The position numbers were made by a program, and so were the translations under genes. Below, piece after piece: positions 50,972 to 64,000 of a DNA stretch of 64,000 nucleotides. Within the stretch, counting starts at the first letter, position 1. The number at the start of each line of letters is the position of its first letter. Source of the stretch: Heliocidaris tuberculata (lineage: Eukaryota; Echinodermata; Echinoidea; Camarodonta; Echinometridae); NCBI GenBank assembly GCA_025618425.1, contig CM046842.1:29935581-29999580 (forward strand). Direction: 5' to 3'. The notes beneath the pieces are model-generated. The model saw only the letters and a list, made by a program, of their open reading frames with translations, did no database searches and was not told where the DNA came from.

Positions 50972-52143
50972 TTAAAGGAGAATGAAACCCTGGGGGAAAA
51001 TCCATTTTAATAAAAAGAGAGGACAGAGAGAAGCAATTTAAAAAAAGTTCCATCAAAATCGGTTAAGAAATAAAAAAGTTATGAAAGTTTGAAAAGTCTC
51101 AATTTACTTTCTATGGCGATCCTCAAATTGGCAATGTTGCTTCAGAGTGACAGGTAGAGTACGGCAACTCTCCATGTGTTTTCTACACAAAATTTCATAT
51201 TTTCTCCATTATTTCTAAAAATGCTGCTTGTCTTATTGTGAACTCAACATACGTTGTGTCAAATACATTTCTCCGTGATATATCTTGAGCTCAGAAGGAG
51301 ACAAGCTGCACTTTGAGAGATAATGGGGAAAATATGGAATTTTGTGTACAAAACATATGGAGAGTTGTCGTACTAAACCTGTCATTTTGAAACAACATCA
51401 CCAATTCGAGGATCGCCATAGGAAGTAAATTGAGACTTTTCAAACTTTCATAACTTTCTCTTAAAGGGCAATCCAACCTTGGTAATAAGATGATTTGTGT
51501 GAAAGCAGAAAAATAAGAAAAACAAGATGGTGAAAGTTTGAAAGAAATCGGACAAGGATAAAGAAAGTTATGGATGTTTGAAAAATGAGATCACTACATC
51601 TATGTGAATCTCAAATTGGCAATTTGGTGAGTCAATTGTGACATTTTTGTGGGCAACTTTCCCATTTGTCGTACACAAAAATATCATTAATTTGCGGTTT
51701 TCTTCGAGGCGCTTTTACCCTCGGGGCAATACTCAAAATATATTGGAGATAGAATATTGTTATAGGTCCTCATGAGCGAAAAGATCCTACTGAGTAACGC
51801 ATTTTGAAAAAAATTGACATTTTAGTCATTTTGTATGTTAGAGTGAATGGGGGAGTTGTCCACAGCTACATCACAGTGACATTACCTATTCGGCCAATTT
51901 GAAATTCCCATATGCATAGTGATTACAACTTTCAAAAATTCATAACTTTCTTATTGCTTGTCCAATTTCGTTCAAACTTTCACCAATCTGCTTCTCTGAT
52001 TTTTCCTCTTTCTTTCAAAGCAACTTGCTATTAAGGTTGGATTTCCCTTTAACCCATTTTGATGGAACTTTTTTTAAAGTGCTTCTTTCTATCCTCTCTT
52101 TTCATTAAAAATGATTTTCCCCCAGGATTTCATTCTCCTTTAA
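50972..52143. repeat. Family J foldback element interrupted by a family E MITE
   Basis: Left TTAAAGGAGAATGAAACCCT and right CAGGATTTCATTCTCCTTTA; the continuous element resumes at TTAACCCATTTTGATGGAAC after the insert. Confidence 0.85.
51463..52050. repeat. MITE family E copy nested in family J
   Basis: AAAGGGCAATCCAACCTTGG to AAGGTTGGATTTCCCTTT, with TTAA at 51461-51464 and 52049-52052, so the target duplication is TTAA. Closely related to 25998-26586 in inverse orientation. Confidence 0.85.
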
Positions 52144-53918
52144 GTCCTGAATTAAAGTTTGGAATTTGGTAGGTGTTATGAATAACCTACAGCCTTTGGG
52201 AACCATGAGACGACTGTGTAAAGCCTATGAGAATAAGAGAATTCAGTAGTCAAGAGATTAGTAGGTGAAGATGAACTCTTGGTATACTACATGCACATGC
52301 ATACATGTAGTTGTGTACATGTATATGATGGGAGCCTAGACTTTATTTTTATTCCTTTGGCATTCAAAACACAAACATGTAGGCATACTGTGGGTGCCTG
52401 TCAATAAATCATTGCTGATTTATTCTACAGCCCCACTATGAAATATATCTTCCAAATAAATCAAATTTGTTCCTAGGGCATTCATGGCTAGCTGTGTTCT
52501 ACTTCATTACCCTGAGGAAAACAAACAAAGATGAACGACTTAATACAATTCAGCATCAATACCTAATGAGCTTTAATATAAAAGATTAATCTAAATCTAC
52601 AATGCACCACTACAATGGAGAGATCTATGTGCAGTTCATCAAATGAAATGAAATTTTTGCAATATCTTTTTATAAATATTTTTTACACTGGGGACTGGCC
52701 TTAGATAGGACTTGGGCCTTTGCCAACCCCCACATATACTCTAACTATATAATTTAATGTTCTGTCTTTGTTAATCACATGCAATGTAATTTTCATTTGA
52801 TGCTTTTGTTGTTTCTTTAAATGATATTTTTTATGTCTCCTGTCCATTTTGTGAATTGCAACAAATGTATTTTTTATGAGTTATGGGGAAAATAAATGCA
52901 TTTCAGTTTGAATTTGAATATATATCATTGCTGTATTTCTGAAAGAACATTTGAAAGCAATACTGTCTTTACATGTATGGGCAAAGTCTGAGGATTTTCA
53001 AAACCTATTTGGACTTCAAGAATAAAGCTAAAAGCTAAGCTCCAAAAGGAGGGTATAAGAGAGAGTACTTGTTACATGATGGAAGGGAAAGGAAGGAAAG
53101 GAAGAGAGACAGAGAAAGAATGAGAGAGAGGTGTTTACAAGACTAAATACAAACTAAGTAAGAGTGGCTTGAATCTTCAGGCATTTGGGGGATATTTTGA
53201 AGAAAAAGGAAAGAAAGACAGATATTAAAGGGAAATCCGAGAAACAAACAGGGAAATAAAATAGAATCAAAATGCATTCAAGATGTGTAACAGGGTTTGT
53301 TCAATGTACAAATTTCATAAAAATTATGACTCCCATAATATTCCCCGATATGTATTCAAATATACCTCTCATAGCTTCTATCCAATAATATAACCAAAAT
53401 ATAGCCAACGTACCATCCCCACAGTAATATCCATCTCATCAATTATATTTCTGTCGATGTGGCCTGCTGGCTATGTTTCCCCCATACATGCACAAATTGA
53501 CCAAATTTGTTGACTGAATTTGATTGGAAAATCAACCATGCATGCTCTATTAGATGATATTGGTCCATGTACTGCACGAACAGGCGCACGCATATATATG
53601 CACAGAGACACTGACAGCATGGAAACATGTATATACCATTAGGTTTGGTAGATACATGTATATGACTTCAAATATAATGAATATCCTACATGTAACATTT
53701 GTAGACATTTCATTTTGAACATTCCAATTCAAAGATATTGGAGAAAATTGAAAACAAGGATGTACAAAAAGTGTGCATTCATTCCAAATTCAGAAATTTT
53801 AAACTTTATATTCTATGGTATAACATTAAACACCAAAGAGTAATCTTGTTTGTCTTTAATATTTTAGTAGGAAAAGAGGAGTAAGTCAACTGATAGATGA
53901 TTAAAAAAGAAAAGCATT

Positions 53919-54874
53919 AAAGTTGAGTTCTGGTCATGCCATTAAACTGTGAAAGAAATTATCTACATGTACAAGCATTTAGGGATAGGTTGATCGTGTC
54001 TACGCAAGAACTGGTGTATACTGTGAGGTTTTGGAATCATCATAAAATGAAAAGAAATTGACCCAATCTCGCTGAAAAACACATACATTCTACACAGAAA
54101 TGACACATGGGACTGTAAGCACATGTGGCTTGAATGTTCGGCCTGTACACTTCAGCTATTTCTCGTCATATTTTGAATATGAGGGCATTTGAAGAGCAAT
54201 CTTTTTCAGGGGACATTCCTAACTGTGATATACAGTGCAAGTCAGAAAAATGTCACAATTTTTAAATTGAGTATTGTTTTAAAAATGTGGGATTGACAGA
54301 ATTTTTTAGTATACAGTACATATAGAGCATATATTCCTTTGTTGCTTGGTAAAATCTGTTTCAATTTTGTGTTACAGTTGAGCGCACAACAGACACTGTT
54401 TGAAAGAGAGTCAAAACCAATTTGTGCCAAGTCGTATGATAACAGTGCCTTGCCTGATTTGGAACAACTCTATCAATACAAAAGGCTTTCTTGCTCATTG
54501 TGCAGTGAATCCAAATCAGGCAATTATCATTACAAATGACTTTCTTGCTCATTGTGCAGTAAATCCAAATCCAGCAAGGCGCTGTTGATGTTGGCGCAAA
54601 TGGGTTTTCAACCATACACATTAATTGACTCATATCCAGCAAATTCATTACTGATTCTCCACAAATGTGGTATCAAATAAAAGGGGAAGAAGAGGTTTAT
54701 CTAATAGTGGTAACAAGAATTGTGATATATGCTATCATATTTGTAATGTAAGCATTTTAAAAAGTGTGACATTTTTTCTGACTCGCACTGTATATTCTTC
54801 CAAACTGACATAAAAGGAACAAGAAAGTTCACAAAAATATTTTTCATCTTTACCAGAACTTAACCTTCTCTTTA
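53919..54874. repeat. MITE family D copy interrupted by a TA-flanked element
   Basis: AAAGTTGAGTTCTGGTCATG to TACCAGAACTTAACCTTC; about 390 bp of family D sequence surrounds the insert at 54233-54790. Confidence 0.8.
54233..54790. mobile_element. Tc1/mariner-like non-autonomous transposon (558 bp)
   Basis: Terminal inverted repeats CAGTGCAAGTCAGAAAAATG and CATTTTTTCTGACTCGCACTG (about 25 bp, one or two mismatches), flanked by TA on both sides (54231-54232, 54791-54792). Internal tandem CTTTCTTGCTCATTGTGCAG appears twice (54485 and 54539 region). No transposase frame. Confidence 0.85.
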
Positions 54875-54891
54875 AACTTCATTAAATGCAT

Positions 54892-55307
54892 TTAACCGAT
54901 TCAGGACAGGGATTATTTAAGGGCTAAATTGATCACATTTTGTTCTTCAAATTGGCAACAATAATATTTTTCTTTTAGTGCTACGTGGTTCAGATAAGGT
55001 GTAATGTCTTTGAAAACAATATACATGGTTAGAAATTTGTTGAATAGTTGAAAGAAATTGCCAATTTTGATGAAAAACAATGATTTTAAACCTCTCAATG
55101 TGTTGCCAATTTAAGGATCTCAAAGCTTATTCTTGTTTTTAAAATTCCTGGCATCAAACGCAATATGGTCATGCAATAAAAATGGACATAGTGTGTGCAG
55201 AAAATTTTGCTCTTTCTACTCATGCATCTGGTATATTTTTTAGAGCTCTGGATCAAAAGTTTTTGAGCCAAACCACAAAATGTGGTCAATTGTCTTGAAA
55301 GGGTTAA
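54892..55307. repeat. MITE family F copy
   Basis: TTAACCGATTCAGGACAGG to GTCTTGAAAGGGTTAA with TTAA edges; inverted relative to 23091-23514. Confidence 0.8.
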
Positions 55308-55900
55308 AAGGAAGGCGCAGGAAGGTGTCACGGGCTCTCACTTTCACCTGTCAGATACTAGCTACCCTTCAGATATGAGAGTTGGATGGGAAACAATTCA
55401 TCCGTCATGCTATACCGGGGTTGCTACTCGACCCGAGTCTAGCGGTAAACCCCCCACGGCACACCGTCAGTCATGATTATCGATGCCGGAAAATAACACC
55501 GGTTGAACGTCTTGGCATTTCAACTATACAGTAAAGGTAGAGCCAAATGTCCTTGCTTCACGTTCATGTCTGATGTACAAATGTACACGAACAATTGTAC
55601 ATACATGTACATGTACATGTTTGTATGTGAAATGCAGTGTGAAAAAGAAAGAAAGGGAAACAACAGTAATTTGCCCCCCCCCCCCCCACCCACCCTCTTC
55701 CTGGCCCAATACGTGGAAAAAGAGCCTAGAGTAGGAGCACATATAAATTATTAAAAAGAGCCCCTAAATGTAAAAAGAGCAAAAAAAATTATGTTAATAA
55801 GTTGTAATGCTTGAAACTGATAAACATGTCACATACACATCGTCTTTGAGAGCCAAAACGGTGTTAACCCTGTCTTGATGCATATGATGAAATGCCCTAT

Positions 55901-56040
55901 GGGGGAGCGTTTCATCAAGCGTTTTGTCAGTGATTTTTACCGACAACCGTTATAAGCTATTGAAATCCTCGCATCTGATTGGCTGAGAGGAAATTTGTCA
56001 GTAAAAATCACTGACAAGACACTTGATGAAATGCTCCCCT
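55901..56040. repeat. MITE family G copy (near-perfect foldback)
   Basis: GGGGGAGCGTTTCATCAAGC and its partner TTGATGAAATGCTCCCC; GTCAGTGATTTTTACCGACA pairs with GTCAGTAAAAATCACTGAC around a 60-bp core. Confidence 0.8.
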
Positions 56041-58629
56041 GGTCTAATATATACATGTAGATGTAGGTACCTGTACAGCCAAATCACCATACATGTATGC
56101 ATGTTATAGGCTTTGAAAAAAATGAAATTTTGCATATAGAATCCAACACCCAGTGTTAAAACAGATAAGTGCTTCAAAACCCCATGTACAAAACATATGG
56201 CCTATCATACACTGGACATCAATTCACAGCTCCTTATTAGACAATTAGATTAAAATTTAATATCCTGTATTTTGTGCTGATGCCTTTCTAAGTACATGTA
56301 CTCTCATTTCCCCAACTCTCATCTCGGCTTTCCACAAGCAATCAATGATAAGCCGGGATATCCCAACGATATTTAAATTATATGTGTATTTTCTACCTGC
56401 AGTTTATGTTCAAGTGCTACTCTCTAAAAAGAAAAGACTGAATTTTCACTCTATTTTCACTCTATTTTCACTCCCCCTGGAGTCATGTCACTGATCACTT
56501 GTTACGGAGTGAATATTAATCTATTTTAGAGTGCTCTCTCAAAAGAAAATAATGAAATTTCAGTCTATTTTCACCATTTTTCACTCCCTCTTTTTAGAAA
56601 GTAAATGTAGCTCGTATGAATTTTAGCTTTCTAATTAGTAAGTTTTATTAATGGATTCATATCACATGTGTAATATGAAAATATATTGCTGGATTAATCA
56701 AAATTCATCATCATAACAAGGATTCTATTTTTAAACACCTAAGAAATAAGAATCTGTAATCATGCTGTGAATCCGTTCATCGCAACTTTTTCACATGATC
56801 ACAGATGATTGTCATTTGGCAATAATAATATATGAAAGTTTCATGAATCGAACATACGTTTCTTCTGAAAATTCCAATCCAAGCTAAATTATGCAAATGC
56901 ACATCTTCCCTGCTTTGCATACACACACTTACTTCAAGCACATAGAATTATCGGCCGTAATCTCAGTGTAGCCTTTCCGCTATGCATGTGTTTTTGTGTA
57001 TATACATGTACCCTATGCTATTTACATAATATGCGACGCAAGCACTACACATTAGCAATCAGGTGGGACCAAAAGTTAATATTGATCTTGTTTTCAACGG
57101 TTTATGACTGGCGGAATCTCGTCCTGTCATCGATGACTCGATCTAATGTATTGCCGGTGACCGGGGAAGTCGCACTGGAGCGAGACGTGGAGTAAATATT
57201 GTTCAGCCTATCAATGAATCTTTATACGATTTTCAATCCATCAGAAACATGAAACGACGTAATTTGTGCCAAAGGGCAAATATGCTACCTACCAAGTTCC
57301 AGGGTAGCGATTAAAGTATGATTAAGGCTAGTGTGATATAAACAAGGTCTTGATAATGTCATTGTTTTTTTCCCCTCCATATTCAAAGCTTTTTTCACAG
57401 TTTTATATAAAACAGGATATGAAAGGATTATTTCAGTTGGAGAATTTTAAGAAGCAATTTAGTAAATTCCACATAACAGGGTATACATGTAATTAAATTT
57501 GTGATTACATTTATTACCAACAATATTTTTTTCTTTTCTTCCCTTTTCACATGTAACTGTTTTGTTTCTCACTCTCACTCTCACTCTCTCTCTCTCTCTC
57601 TCTCCTATTTTAACAAACTCCTCTCTTTCTATTTCTATCATATTTGTTTTGTTCTATTTTTATTAAAGTGTTTATGCTTTAAGTTTTGAGTTTTATCTAT
57701 ATTTTCATCATTACTCAGTACTTGCCACATTCTTACTGTAATTATCTAAATAATCCAGATATTCTGGGTGTATGCGATTCAACAAGCCTTCCTCTTGGCT
57801 TTTCCAGTACATGACCAATTTCTAATCATTTTCTTTAACTTATCATACTGCCATTATCTACATTGTACCAACACTATTTTCATCATTACTTTGTTTGTTT
57901 GCCAGTCTATGTTGAATGTTTTATTTACGTTTTTAACTTGTTTTAATTTGTTTGTTCATTTGTTTGTATAATTAATGAATTGGAAATAAATACTTAATTG
58001 AATATTTTTCTCTCCTAATGCTCAGCTTACTCTTTCTATGTCCTCCCTTTTCTGCACAACTCCTCTCTACTTCAGTGAAATAAATATAGATTTTTGCAAC
58101 AAATCCATACATTACTTTAATGTGAATACATGTAGAAGCTCTATCACATGTTTTTTTTTTTCTGTAATAAAGGGATTTTCTCCCCAGGCAATTTTCAGAA
58201 TATTTTTTCCAAACCTACTTTTTCTTTTTGGTTTAGCTTTCAAGAGCTCCTCCATTCCAGCTCCTGGTAATTTTTGTCACTGCTGCAGCAATTACAAACT
58301 GATCCAAATCTAGGACAGAGGAAGCCCTATGGCAGATTGCTCATGTATAGAGTTCCATAATTATGGAGAGAACACACACCCAAAATACATCATAATTTGT
58401 TGAAGAAATGTTTAGAGTTGCAGAATTCTTCTCATATTTTGTAACCCTTCTACACAATGCCTTCCAACAATAATAGCGGGATTGGTGCAATAAAGTCCTT
58501 GCCCATGCACAAGGAGTCTTTTTGAGATAAATTTATTGAAACTTGCCATTACAACACAAGCTGATGGAGGGTTAAGAATTACTTTTATTTGATCAACTTT
58601 CAGGATCTTTTGAATATTTACTGATAGAA

Positions 58630-58630
<1 letters not shown>

Positions 58631-58661
<31 letters not shown>
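58631..58661 (+). repeat. Poly-G run of 31
   Basis: Uninterrupted G at 58631-58661. Other poly-C runs nearby at 58806-58816, 58923-58938 and 62165-62187. Confidence 0.95.
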
Positions 58662-58662
<1 letters not shown>

Positions 58663-61600
58663 GAGAAAAGGATCATGCTAGTGTGTGTGTAACTCATTTT
58701 TGAAAAACACAGCGTTGAGTACAATATTGCACCAATCTTCTCCATTCTCAATCTGTCTTCTTGTAAATGCGTATAACTCCATCATTTTGTAATACTGCCC
58801 AACCGCCCCCCCCCCCACCCAAGAAGATTACAATTTGTCTAAGAATCACAAATAAACACTTTCTTCAATACATGTACATGTACTTATAACTCCATCACTT
58901 TGTAATACTGCCCAACCAACCCTCCCCCCCCCCCCCCCCTCCTCACAAGAATATTACATTCTGTTGAAGAATCACGAATACGCACTTTCCTCCTGTGAAA
59001 AAGGTTTTTTTTTTTATTCTTTCTTTCTTTCTATTCTTTAGAAGAGGAGGCTCTCAGAACTCATCATCATGCCTCTGTGTCTTGCAGCATAATTCATGAG
59101 TCACAAGACCGACGGGTGAGAAAGGGCAATCTGATGCAAGGACGCCCCTTTTCTGCCCACATATCATGGTGTGTCCGGCATAAGGGCGTAAACAGATGCA
59201 TGAGCAGCATATGCACATTTCCAGAAAAGCACATGAATTTTAATCTGTCTGTGACCACCTCTGCAAAACACATTTCAGTACCCTGGTACATGTATGTACA
59301 TCATCAAGATCGTAAAGTGATAGCTTATCACTCCTCTATTCTAGTTCTCCTTCCATTCATTTCACTAAAGGAACAAGATAATATACATAAAGTTGGTGCC
59401 CTTTTGCTGGGCACACAACTTTATATCTGTAGAGGACAAAGCAGCAAGTACATGTAGATAGCGATTTAACTTTAAAAAAAACCCCTCTGAAATAAGTTCT
59501 AGATAAAAATAAAAGAAGTACAAATATACATGTATAAAGCTCTATCTTGAGCAAGTTCAACTTTTCTGTAAAGAAAATCCAAACAAAGCTCCTGTAGGCC
59601 TGAACAAAAATCGATATGCTCTGGTTTCTGTGATTCTTTTCATCTGCAATAAAAATAATTTTCCTTGATAACGTTTCAATGCAGATGGGACGAGCATACA
59701 TGTTGCTCTATATTCTTTGTAGAGTACTTTCGGTATCTTAATTTTTCATGCATCTGTGCCCCTCATTTCCAAAACACCAAACTTTAATTCACTAATTTCC
59801 TTGCTTGAAAACCATGACACAGCTAAAAGATACGTGTCAATTAAAATTATACACAAATGCTGGTAACCAGGGGTATTTCATTACCATCGAAAACCGGAAC
59901 CAATAAAAAAAAATTACAAATATATCACCGTCTCAATCAAATATGCGTAAAATTTCCCTGCCCCATAAAATGCAAGCCCTACTGGTTTATGGAGAAGTAC
60001 TGAATTTGTACATGTTTCAATATTTCAACAACCTCTATCATTAAAATTCATATAAAAAAAAGAAATTACGAATACTATAAATAAGCAAATCAACAAAACA
60101 AGGCATTCTGTGCAGTGTCCATTATGATTGAAGCCAGGACTTTATATGTCAAATCATATGAGTTCATGTACATCAGTGCATGTAGCTCTAAAGAAAAATG
60201 AGTAGGCCCTACATAAGAGGATAACCACCCCTCATACGACAATAAATCATAAACATGTTTACCAAATTCCACCATAGATAATTACAACGCCTGGGCTCGA
60301 ACCAAATGAGAGGCCAGAGGATGGATGGATGGCCAAAAGCTGGCATCAATAAATTTAATTCATTCTCAAACACTCCCTTACCGTATGTTACCTCAAAAAC
60401 AATCAGTGACGGAATAGCCAACAGAAATTAAGTCTAATCAATACTACACATCAGACCTTGCCTAACAGCAAGCATTCCAGCATAGAACGTGTGCGTGTCC
60501 TGTTTGCTTTTAATTTATAAATTTGTGACATGGATTTTTTTAGCCATCCAAAAGCCTGTTAACATTGGCCAACACTGTAGAGCAGCAAATATGCAGGCTA
60601 ATATTTCAAGTCATGCCGTAGGGCCTACATGAATTGGGAGTGCAGAAACTTTCAAAATCTGAGATGCACTCATTTAAAAATAAATTCAATATCAAGTATA
60701 ATGATGTAAAAAAATTAAGAACAAGGATTGTATTACCATCCAGCAGTATTCACTGCTAAAATTTTACATTTTATCATGCACGTACATGTGTAGTGTACAT
60801 GTGGCTGTAAAGTGGAAAAAGTTGCCTTTTTGCAGATCTGATACTGATTTAATTCAATACATCATACATGTACAAAGCTAAAAATAAGAACTTTGCTTTT
60901 AAAACAGTGGGACAAAAATATCTATAGAAACCACTGAAAGAATTACCATGTATAAATCCAATAGCCTATGATGCTTGGAGGAACTAGAAGTTTATTGAAA
61001 AAGACAGAGTGAAAAATAGATGTCCCAGTGTTGATCCAGCCATGGCTAAGAATCCATTAAATGCCCCGTCGAGGAACACCTTTTCCAGGGCAGGGAACAT
61101 TTTCCCCTGGACACCGTAACAGGGAACCACTAATGGGAGTAAAACGTGTGACATATTGCAGGCAAATTGGCATTAGCTGATGTCGGCTGAGAAGGGGGTG
61201 TTCATGCTGTTTGCATTGCATCGAGATCTGCTTCAAACGTGGACTAGTTATAGAATGAGAAGTGGGGAAGTGAGGGGATAAGGTTCTAAGGTACAGTGTA
61301 CATGTAGTAATTTTTTCATTACTCATTTCTTTAAAAAAAAAACTGCAGAGAATCTATACTGAAATATTGCTCAATTAAGGGTACCTGGCTCAGCATAATT
61401 ATGACTTTAAAAGTAAGACAGTACTGCAGAACACATCCAGGAGAGCACTGCCTACAATATGGGACAAATCAAATATGGGACTACATGTAATTAAATCCTA
61501 GCCAAATGCTATTTTGAAGAATTCAAATTGTAATCAAACAAAAATTAGAACATCTACAGAATAATTCAGTAACAAACAAGCTTGCGAGTGAAAAATTCTT

Positions 61601-63455
61601 TCTCAAGCTGCGTGGATGTCAATGCAAGTTGAAAAAAGATACACGTAGTAGAGAAAATTTCTAGTCTCCCTAAAAAAAAAGCACACCACCTCTTAATTTC
61701 ACAGGTGTACGCATATATAGCTAACAAATATTGCCTGCAAATACCTTTTCTCTCTCTCACTGTACCTATGCATTATATTCTACAGTAAATAGATGCAAAT
61801 TGCTCTGCCTTCATATATTGCTTACAGAATGATGAATGAGGCAACACTTCTGCCATGACATAACTAGTACAAGTACATGTAAATGCTATTTCCTTTCGAA
61901 AGATGTGCAAATGATCTTTTCCAAGATTTATTCCAGTTGTTCTCGGTTTCAGAACGATACCATTACGTCATATTTGCTTTGCCGCTTAACAAAGGCACTT
62001 CGACATTAACATCATAGAATGCGCATCGAACTGCCCTAAAAAGCATTTCAGTTTGATCGTCCGATTCCAGTTAGCGCCCTCGGGGATGCAGATAGTGTGT
62101 CGACTCTCAAGGAGTGTCGCTGTCATCCAGGTCACATGACCGACAGAGATGAACCAATTTCAAGTCCCCTATCCCCCCCCCCCCCCCATCCAGCTTCACT
62201 GCAAATAAATAATTCAATGGATTTTAGATAAGGGCACTTAGTCATATCTTAGATTTGGAGTGGGAGCAAATGGTCGGTTTATTTAAGGTGCTTTTCAGAA
62301 GCAGTTGTGCAAAGCTCTTTGATAAACAATAAACAAAGCAGTCTTTTTCCAGCTTTCATTTGGAAAAGATAATGTGTTCAGAATGTGTACATATAAAGTT
62401 GTACATGTATGTTGTTGACCTTTAGAAATTGCAGATGATTAATAAAGGCTGTATTCAGTGCTTACAATTCAGTAACCTACATGTACATGCCAAATGCATT
62501 AAGATGCACTACATGGGTTGAATATTATTATCATTATCTACTCTATGCATATATTGTGTATCCATACATGTATGTACAGTAAAAAAATTCAAAAGAGTGA
62601 TGTGTAAGCCATCCTCTAAAATGTCTTCCCCTCAACTCTTTTGACTTCGAACGTAATCCTTTCCAATCCCCTTTCCATCGCTACACTCCTACACAAACAG
62701 AAACTGAAATAGAATATGTTGCTTTCAGATTAGACCTTGCACAGATGTTCCATTTTCCCCAAATTTTGACATTTGAGGAATTTCTGTAACAGCACAGATG
62801 GCCATCAAACAAATTTTGGCATATGTATGTTGTATGTCACAGAGTGAAAGTGATTGGTTGTACAGTATCTTGAAAACACATGTTCCTGAGAAACAGCCCA
62901 ACTGGGCAAGTCCAAGGATGTCCCATATACTGCCAAGTATTATGGAATTTTCTAATGGGATCGTTAACGTGACTCGACTAATAGATATCATTAAATCATG
63001 TTACTTGATATTTCATCTGATTCAAACCCTAGTAGGGCTATCTGCTTGATACAGTCATCAGGCATAGGTATGTATGTATTAGATGTAAAAATTAAAAAAA
63101 AAAGAATTAATCAGAACTTCACTTTTTGAAAAATCAAGGCTACAAAATATGTGTGCACAATTGCACATAACAATAATTAATTCAGAGCTCAACAATGGCC
63201 ATTGTGCATAGCAGCTGAAATTCTAGAGCACCTCATTTTAACCTGGATTCATCAATTATTCATGACCATGGAAAGCAAAAGGTGGGCAGAAATGACAGGT
63301 GTGATGATGCACAATGGTACTGTTATGTTCTGAATGAATTACTGACACACATACACAGATTTTGTGGCCTCAATCTTTCAAACACTGAAGACCTAATTAA
63401 ATATTCAAAGCATTATTTTCAAAAGTATTAATCAAGGAAATTTCACAAAACTTAC

Positions 63456-63473
63456 CCCAAATAAATTTGACAT
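63456..63473 (-). CDS. Candidate first coding mini-exon of CRMP/DHP
   Basis: On the - strand ATGTCAAATTTATTTGGG is followed by a strong donor GTAAGT; it encodes MSNLFG and ends in phase 0, which fits the phase 0 start of the exon at 49696. AAGG before the ATG gives A at -3. With it the protein would be 572 residues, the length of vertebrate CRMPs. This is one candidate found by eye among 14 kb and may be chance. Confidence 0.2.
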
Positions 63474-64000
63474 CCTTCAACTTTACACTGTGAAAACTTC
63501 AAACTGATACAAATTTTAACTTTTGAGTTATTAATAACCAAAGTGTAATTTTTTTAATTTCTTTTTTTTTTTACACCTAGTAATAAAATCTTAGATGCAG
63601 TATCAACCTATAGGACAAAGTAAAGGTAGCTTGGACTTGGCCAAAAGTACCAGATAACAATTAAGGTCCAATGATACATCCATGGGTGCACAGATATAAA
63701 GTGCTGATAAAACCACCTGTGGACAGAGGTCAGGTCACATGTTAGCCAAACACAGACCTTGATCTTACAATCAGGTCACTGATAGCCTACCAAGGAGAGG
63801 TGAAATTGGGTCATTCCCAGGTACAAACCATAGTCTACACTTTCAGACCCTAATTTCTTCTATTTAAAGGCTACATCTCTTTGAAAATATTTACTAGTAA
63901 TTAGGGTTAACATGATGTAGGCTAAGCCTGGGGCCCGGTAGAAAATTACCCGGAACGGCCCGGACCGGTAAAGATGTCAAAATTTTTACCAGGTCCTGGC

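Larger units (their letters stand above)
49697..64000. other. 5' intron / upstream region of CRMP/DHP; no secure coding exon
   Basis: No protein family recognised on either strand over 14 kb. It holds the transposons and homopolymers listed separately. Less AT-rich patches at 55321-55500, 57040-57195 and 62060-62160 could include a promoter or non-coding exon but show no decisive signal. Confidence 0.5.

Noticed and set aside
55321..55510. Possible first exon or promoter of CRMP/DHP in a less AT-rich patch
   Set aside because: No - strand ATG followed by a phase 0 donor was found there.
59077..59457. 126-codon ORF on the + strand
   Set aside because: No family resemblance, unremarkable composition and no clear splice or start support; likely chance in AT-rich DNA.

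Overview
This is animal nuclear DNA: AT-rich, with genes split into many short exons by GT-AG introns and a dense load of small non-autonomous DNA transposons, a tRNA-derived SINE and microsatellites. The proteins resemble deuterostome orthologues, and the repeat style (many foldback MITEs, abundant ACATGTAC-type words) suggests an echinoderm, most likely a sea urchin. The species call is inference. No bacterial operon, virus or CRISPR array was seen.

Four protein-coding genes can be reconstructed exon by exon. (1) 1-7418, + strand: the 3' part of a CABIN1 orthologue (calcineurin-binding / HIRA histone H3.3 chaperone complex subunit), seven exons, 1,351 residues visible, 5' end outside the window. 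(2) 10997-18707, - strand: a complete nine-exon TYSND1 orthologue, the peroxisomal processing protease, 625 residues, with an intact His-Asp-Ser triad and a C-terminal SKL peroxisome signal. (3) 23559-24356, + strand: a complete two-exon MRPS21 orthologue (mitochondrial ribosomal protein bS21m), 86 residues. (4) 31051-49696, - strand: fifteen exons of a dihydropyrimidinase/CRMP family gene, 566 residues visible. It keeps all six metal ligands of an active dihydropyrimidinase but ends in a CRMP-type tail. Its first coding exon was not securely found; a six-codon candidate sits at 63456-63473.

The order is CABIN1> <TYSND1 | MRPS21> <CRMP/DHP. TYSND1 and MRPS21 are head to head across about 4.9 kb that contains a 100-bp GC-rich island (20071-20170) and four copies of a 15-base word. 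CABIN1 and TYSND1 converge across about 3.6 kb filled with MITEs. From 24357 to 31050 there is no recognisable coding sequence; much of 26.6-31.0 kb may be CRMP 3' UTR. From 49697 to 64000 lies presumed 5' intron or upstream sequence with nested transposons and homopolymers.

The points most worth a second look are the enzyme-plus-tail architecture of the CRMP/DHP gene, two decayed tandem exon copies (in CABIN1 and TYSND1) that each lie next to a purine/pyrimidine tract, several MITE families with TTAA-flanked ends including two nested insertions, a long perfect-looking palindrome, and low-complexity tracts that run straight into splice sites. The genes are housekeeping or neuronal genes with no shared pathway; no new multi-gene system was found.
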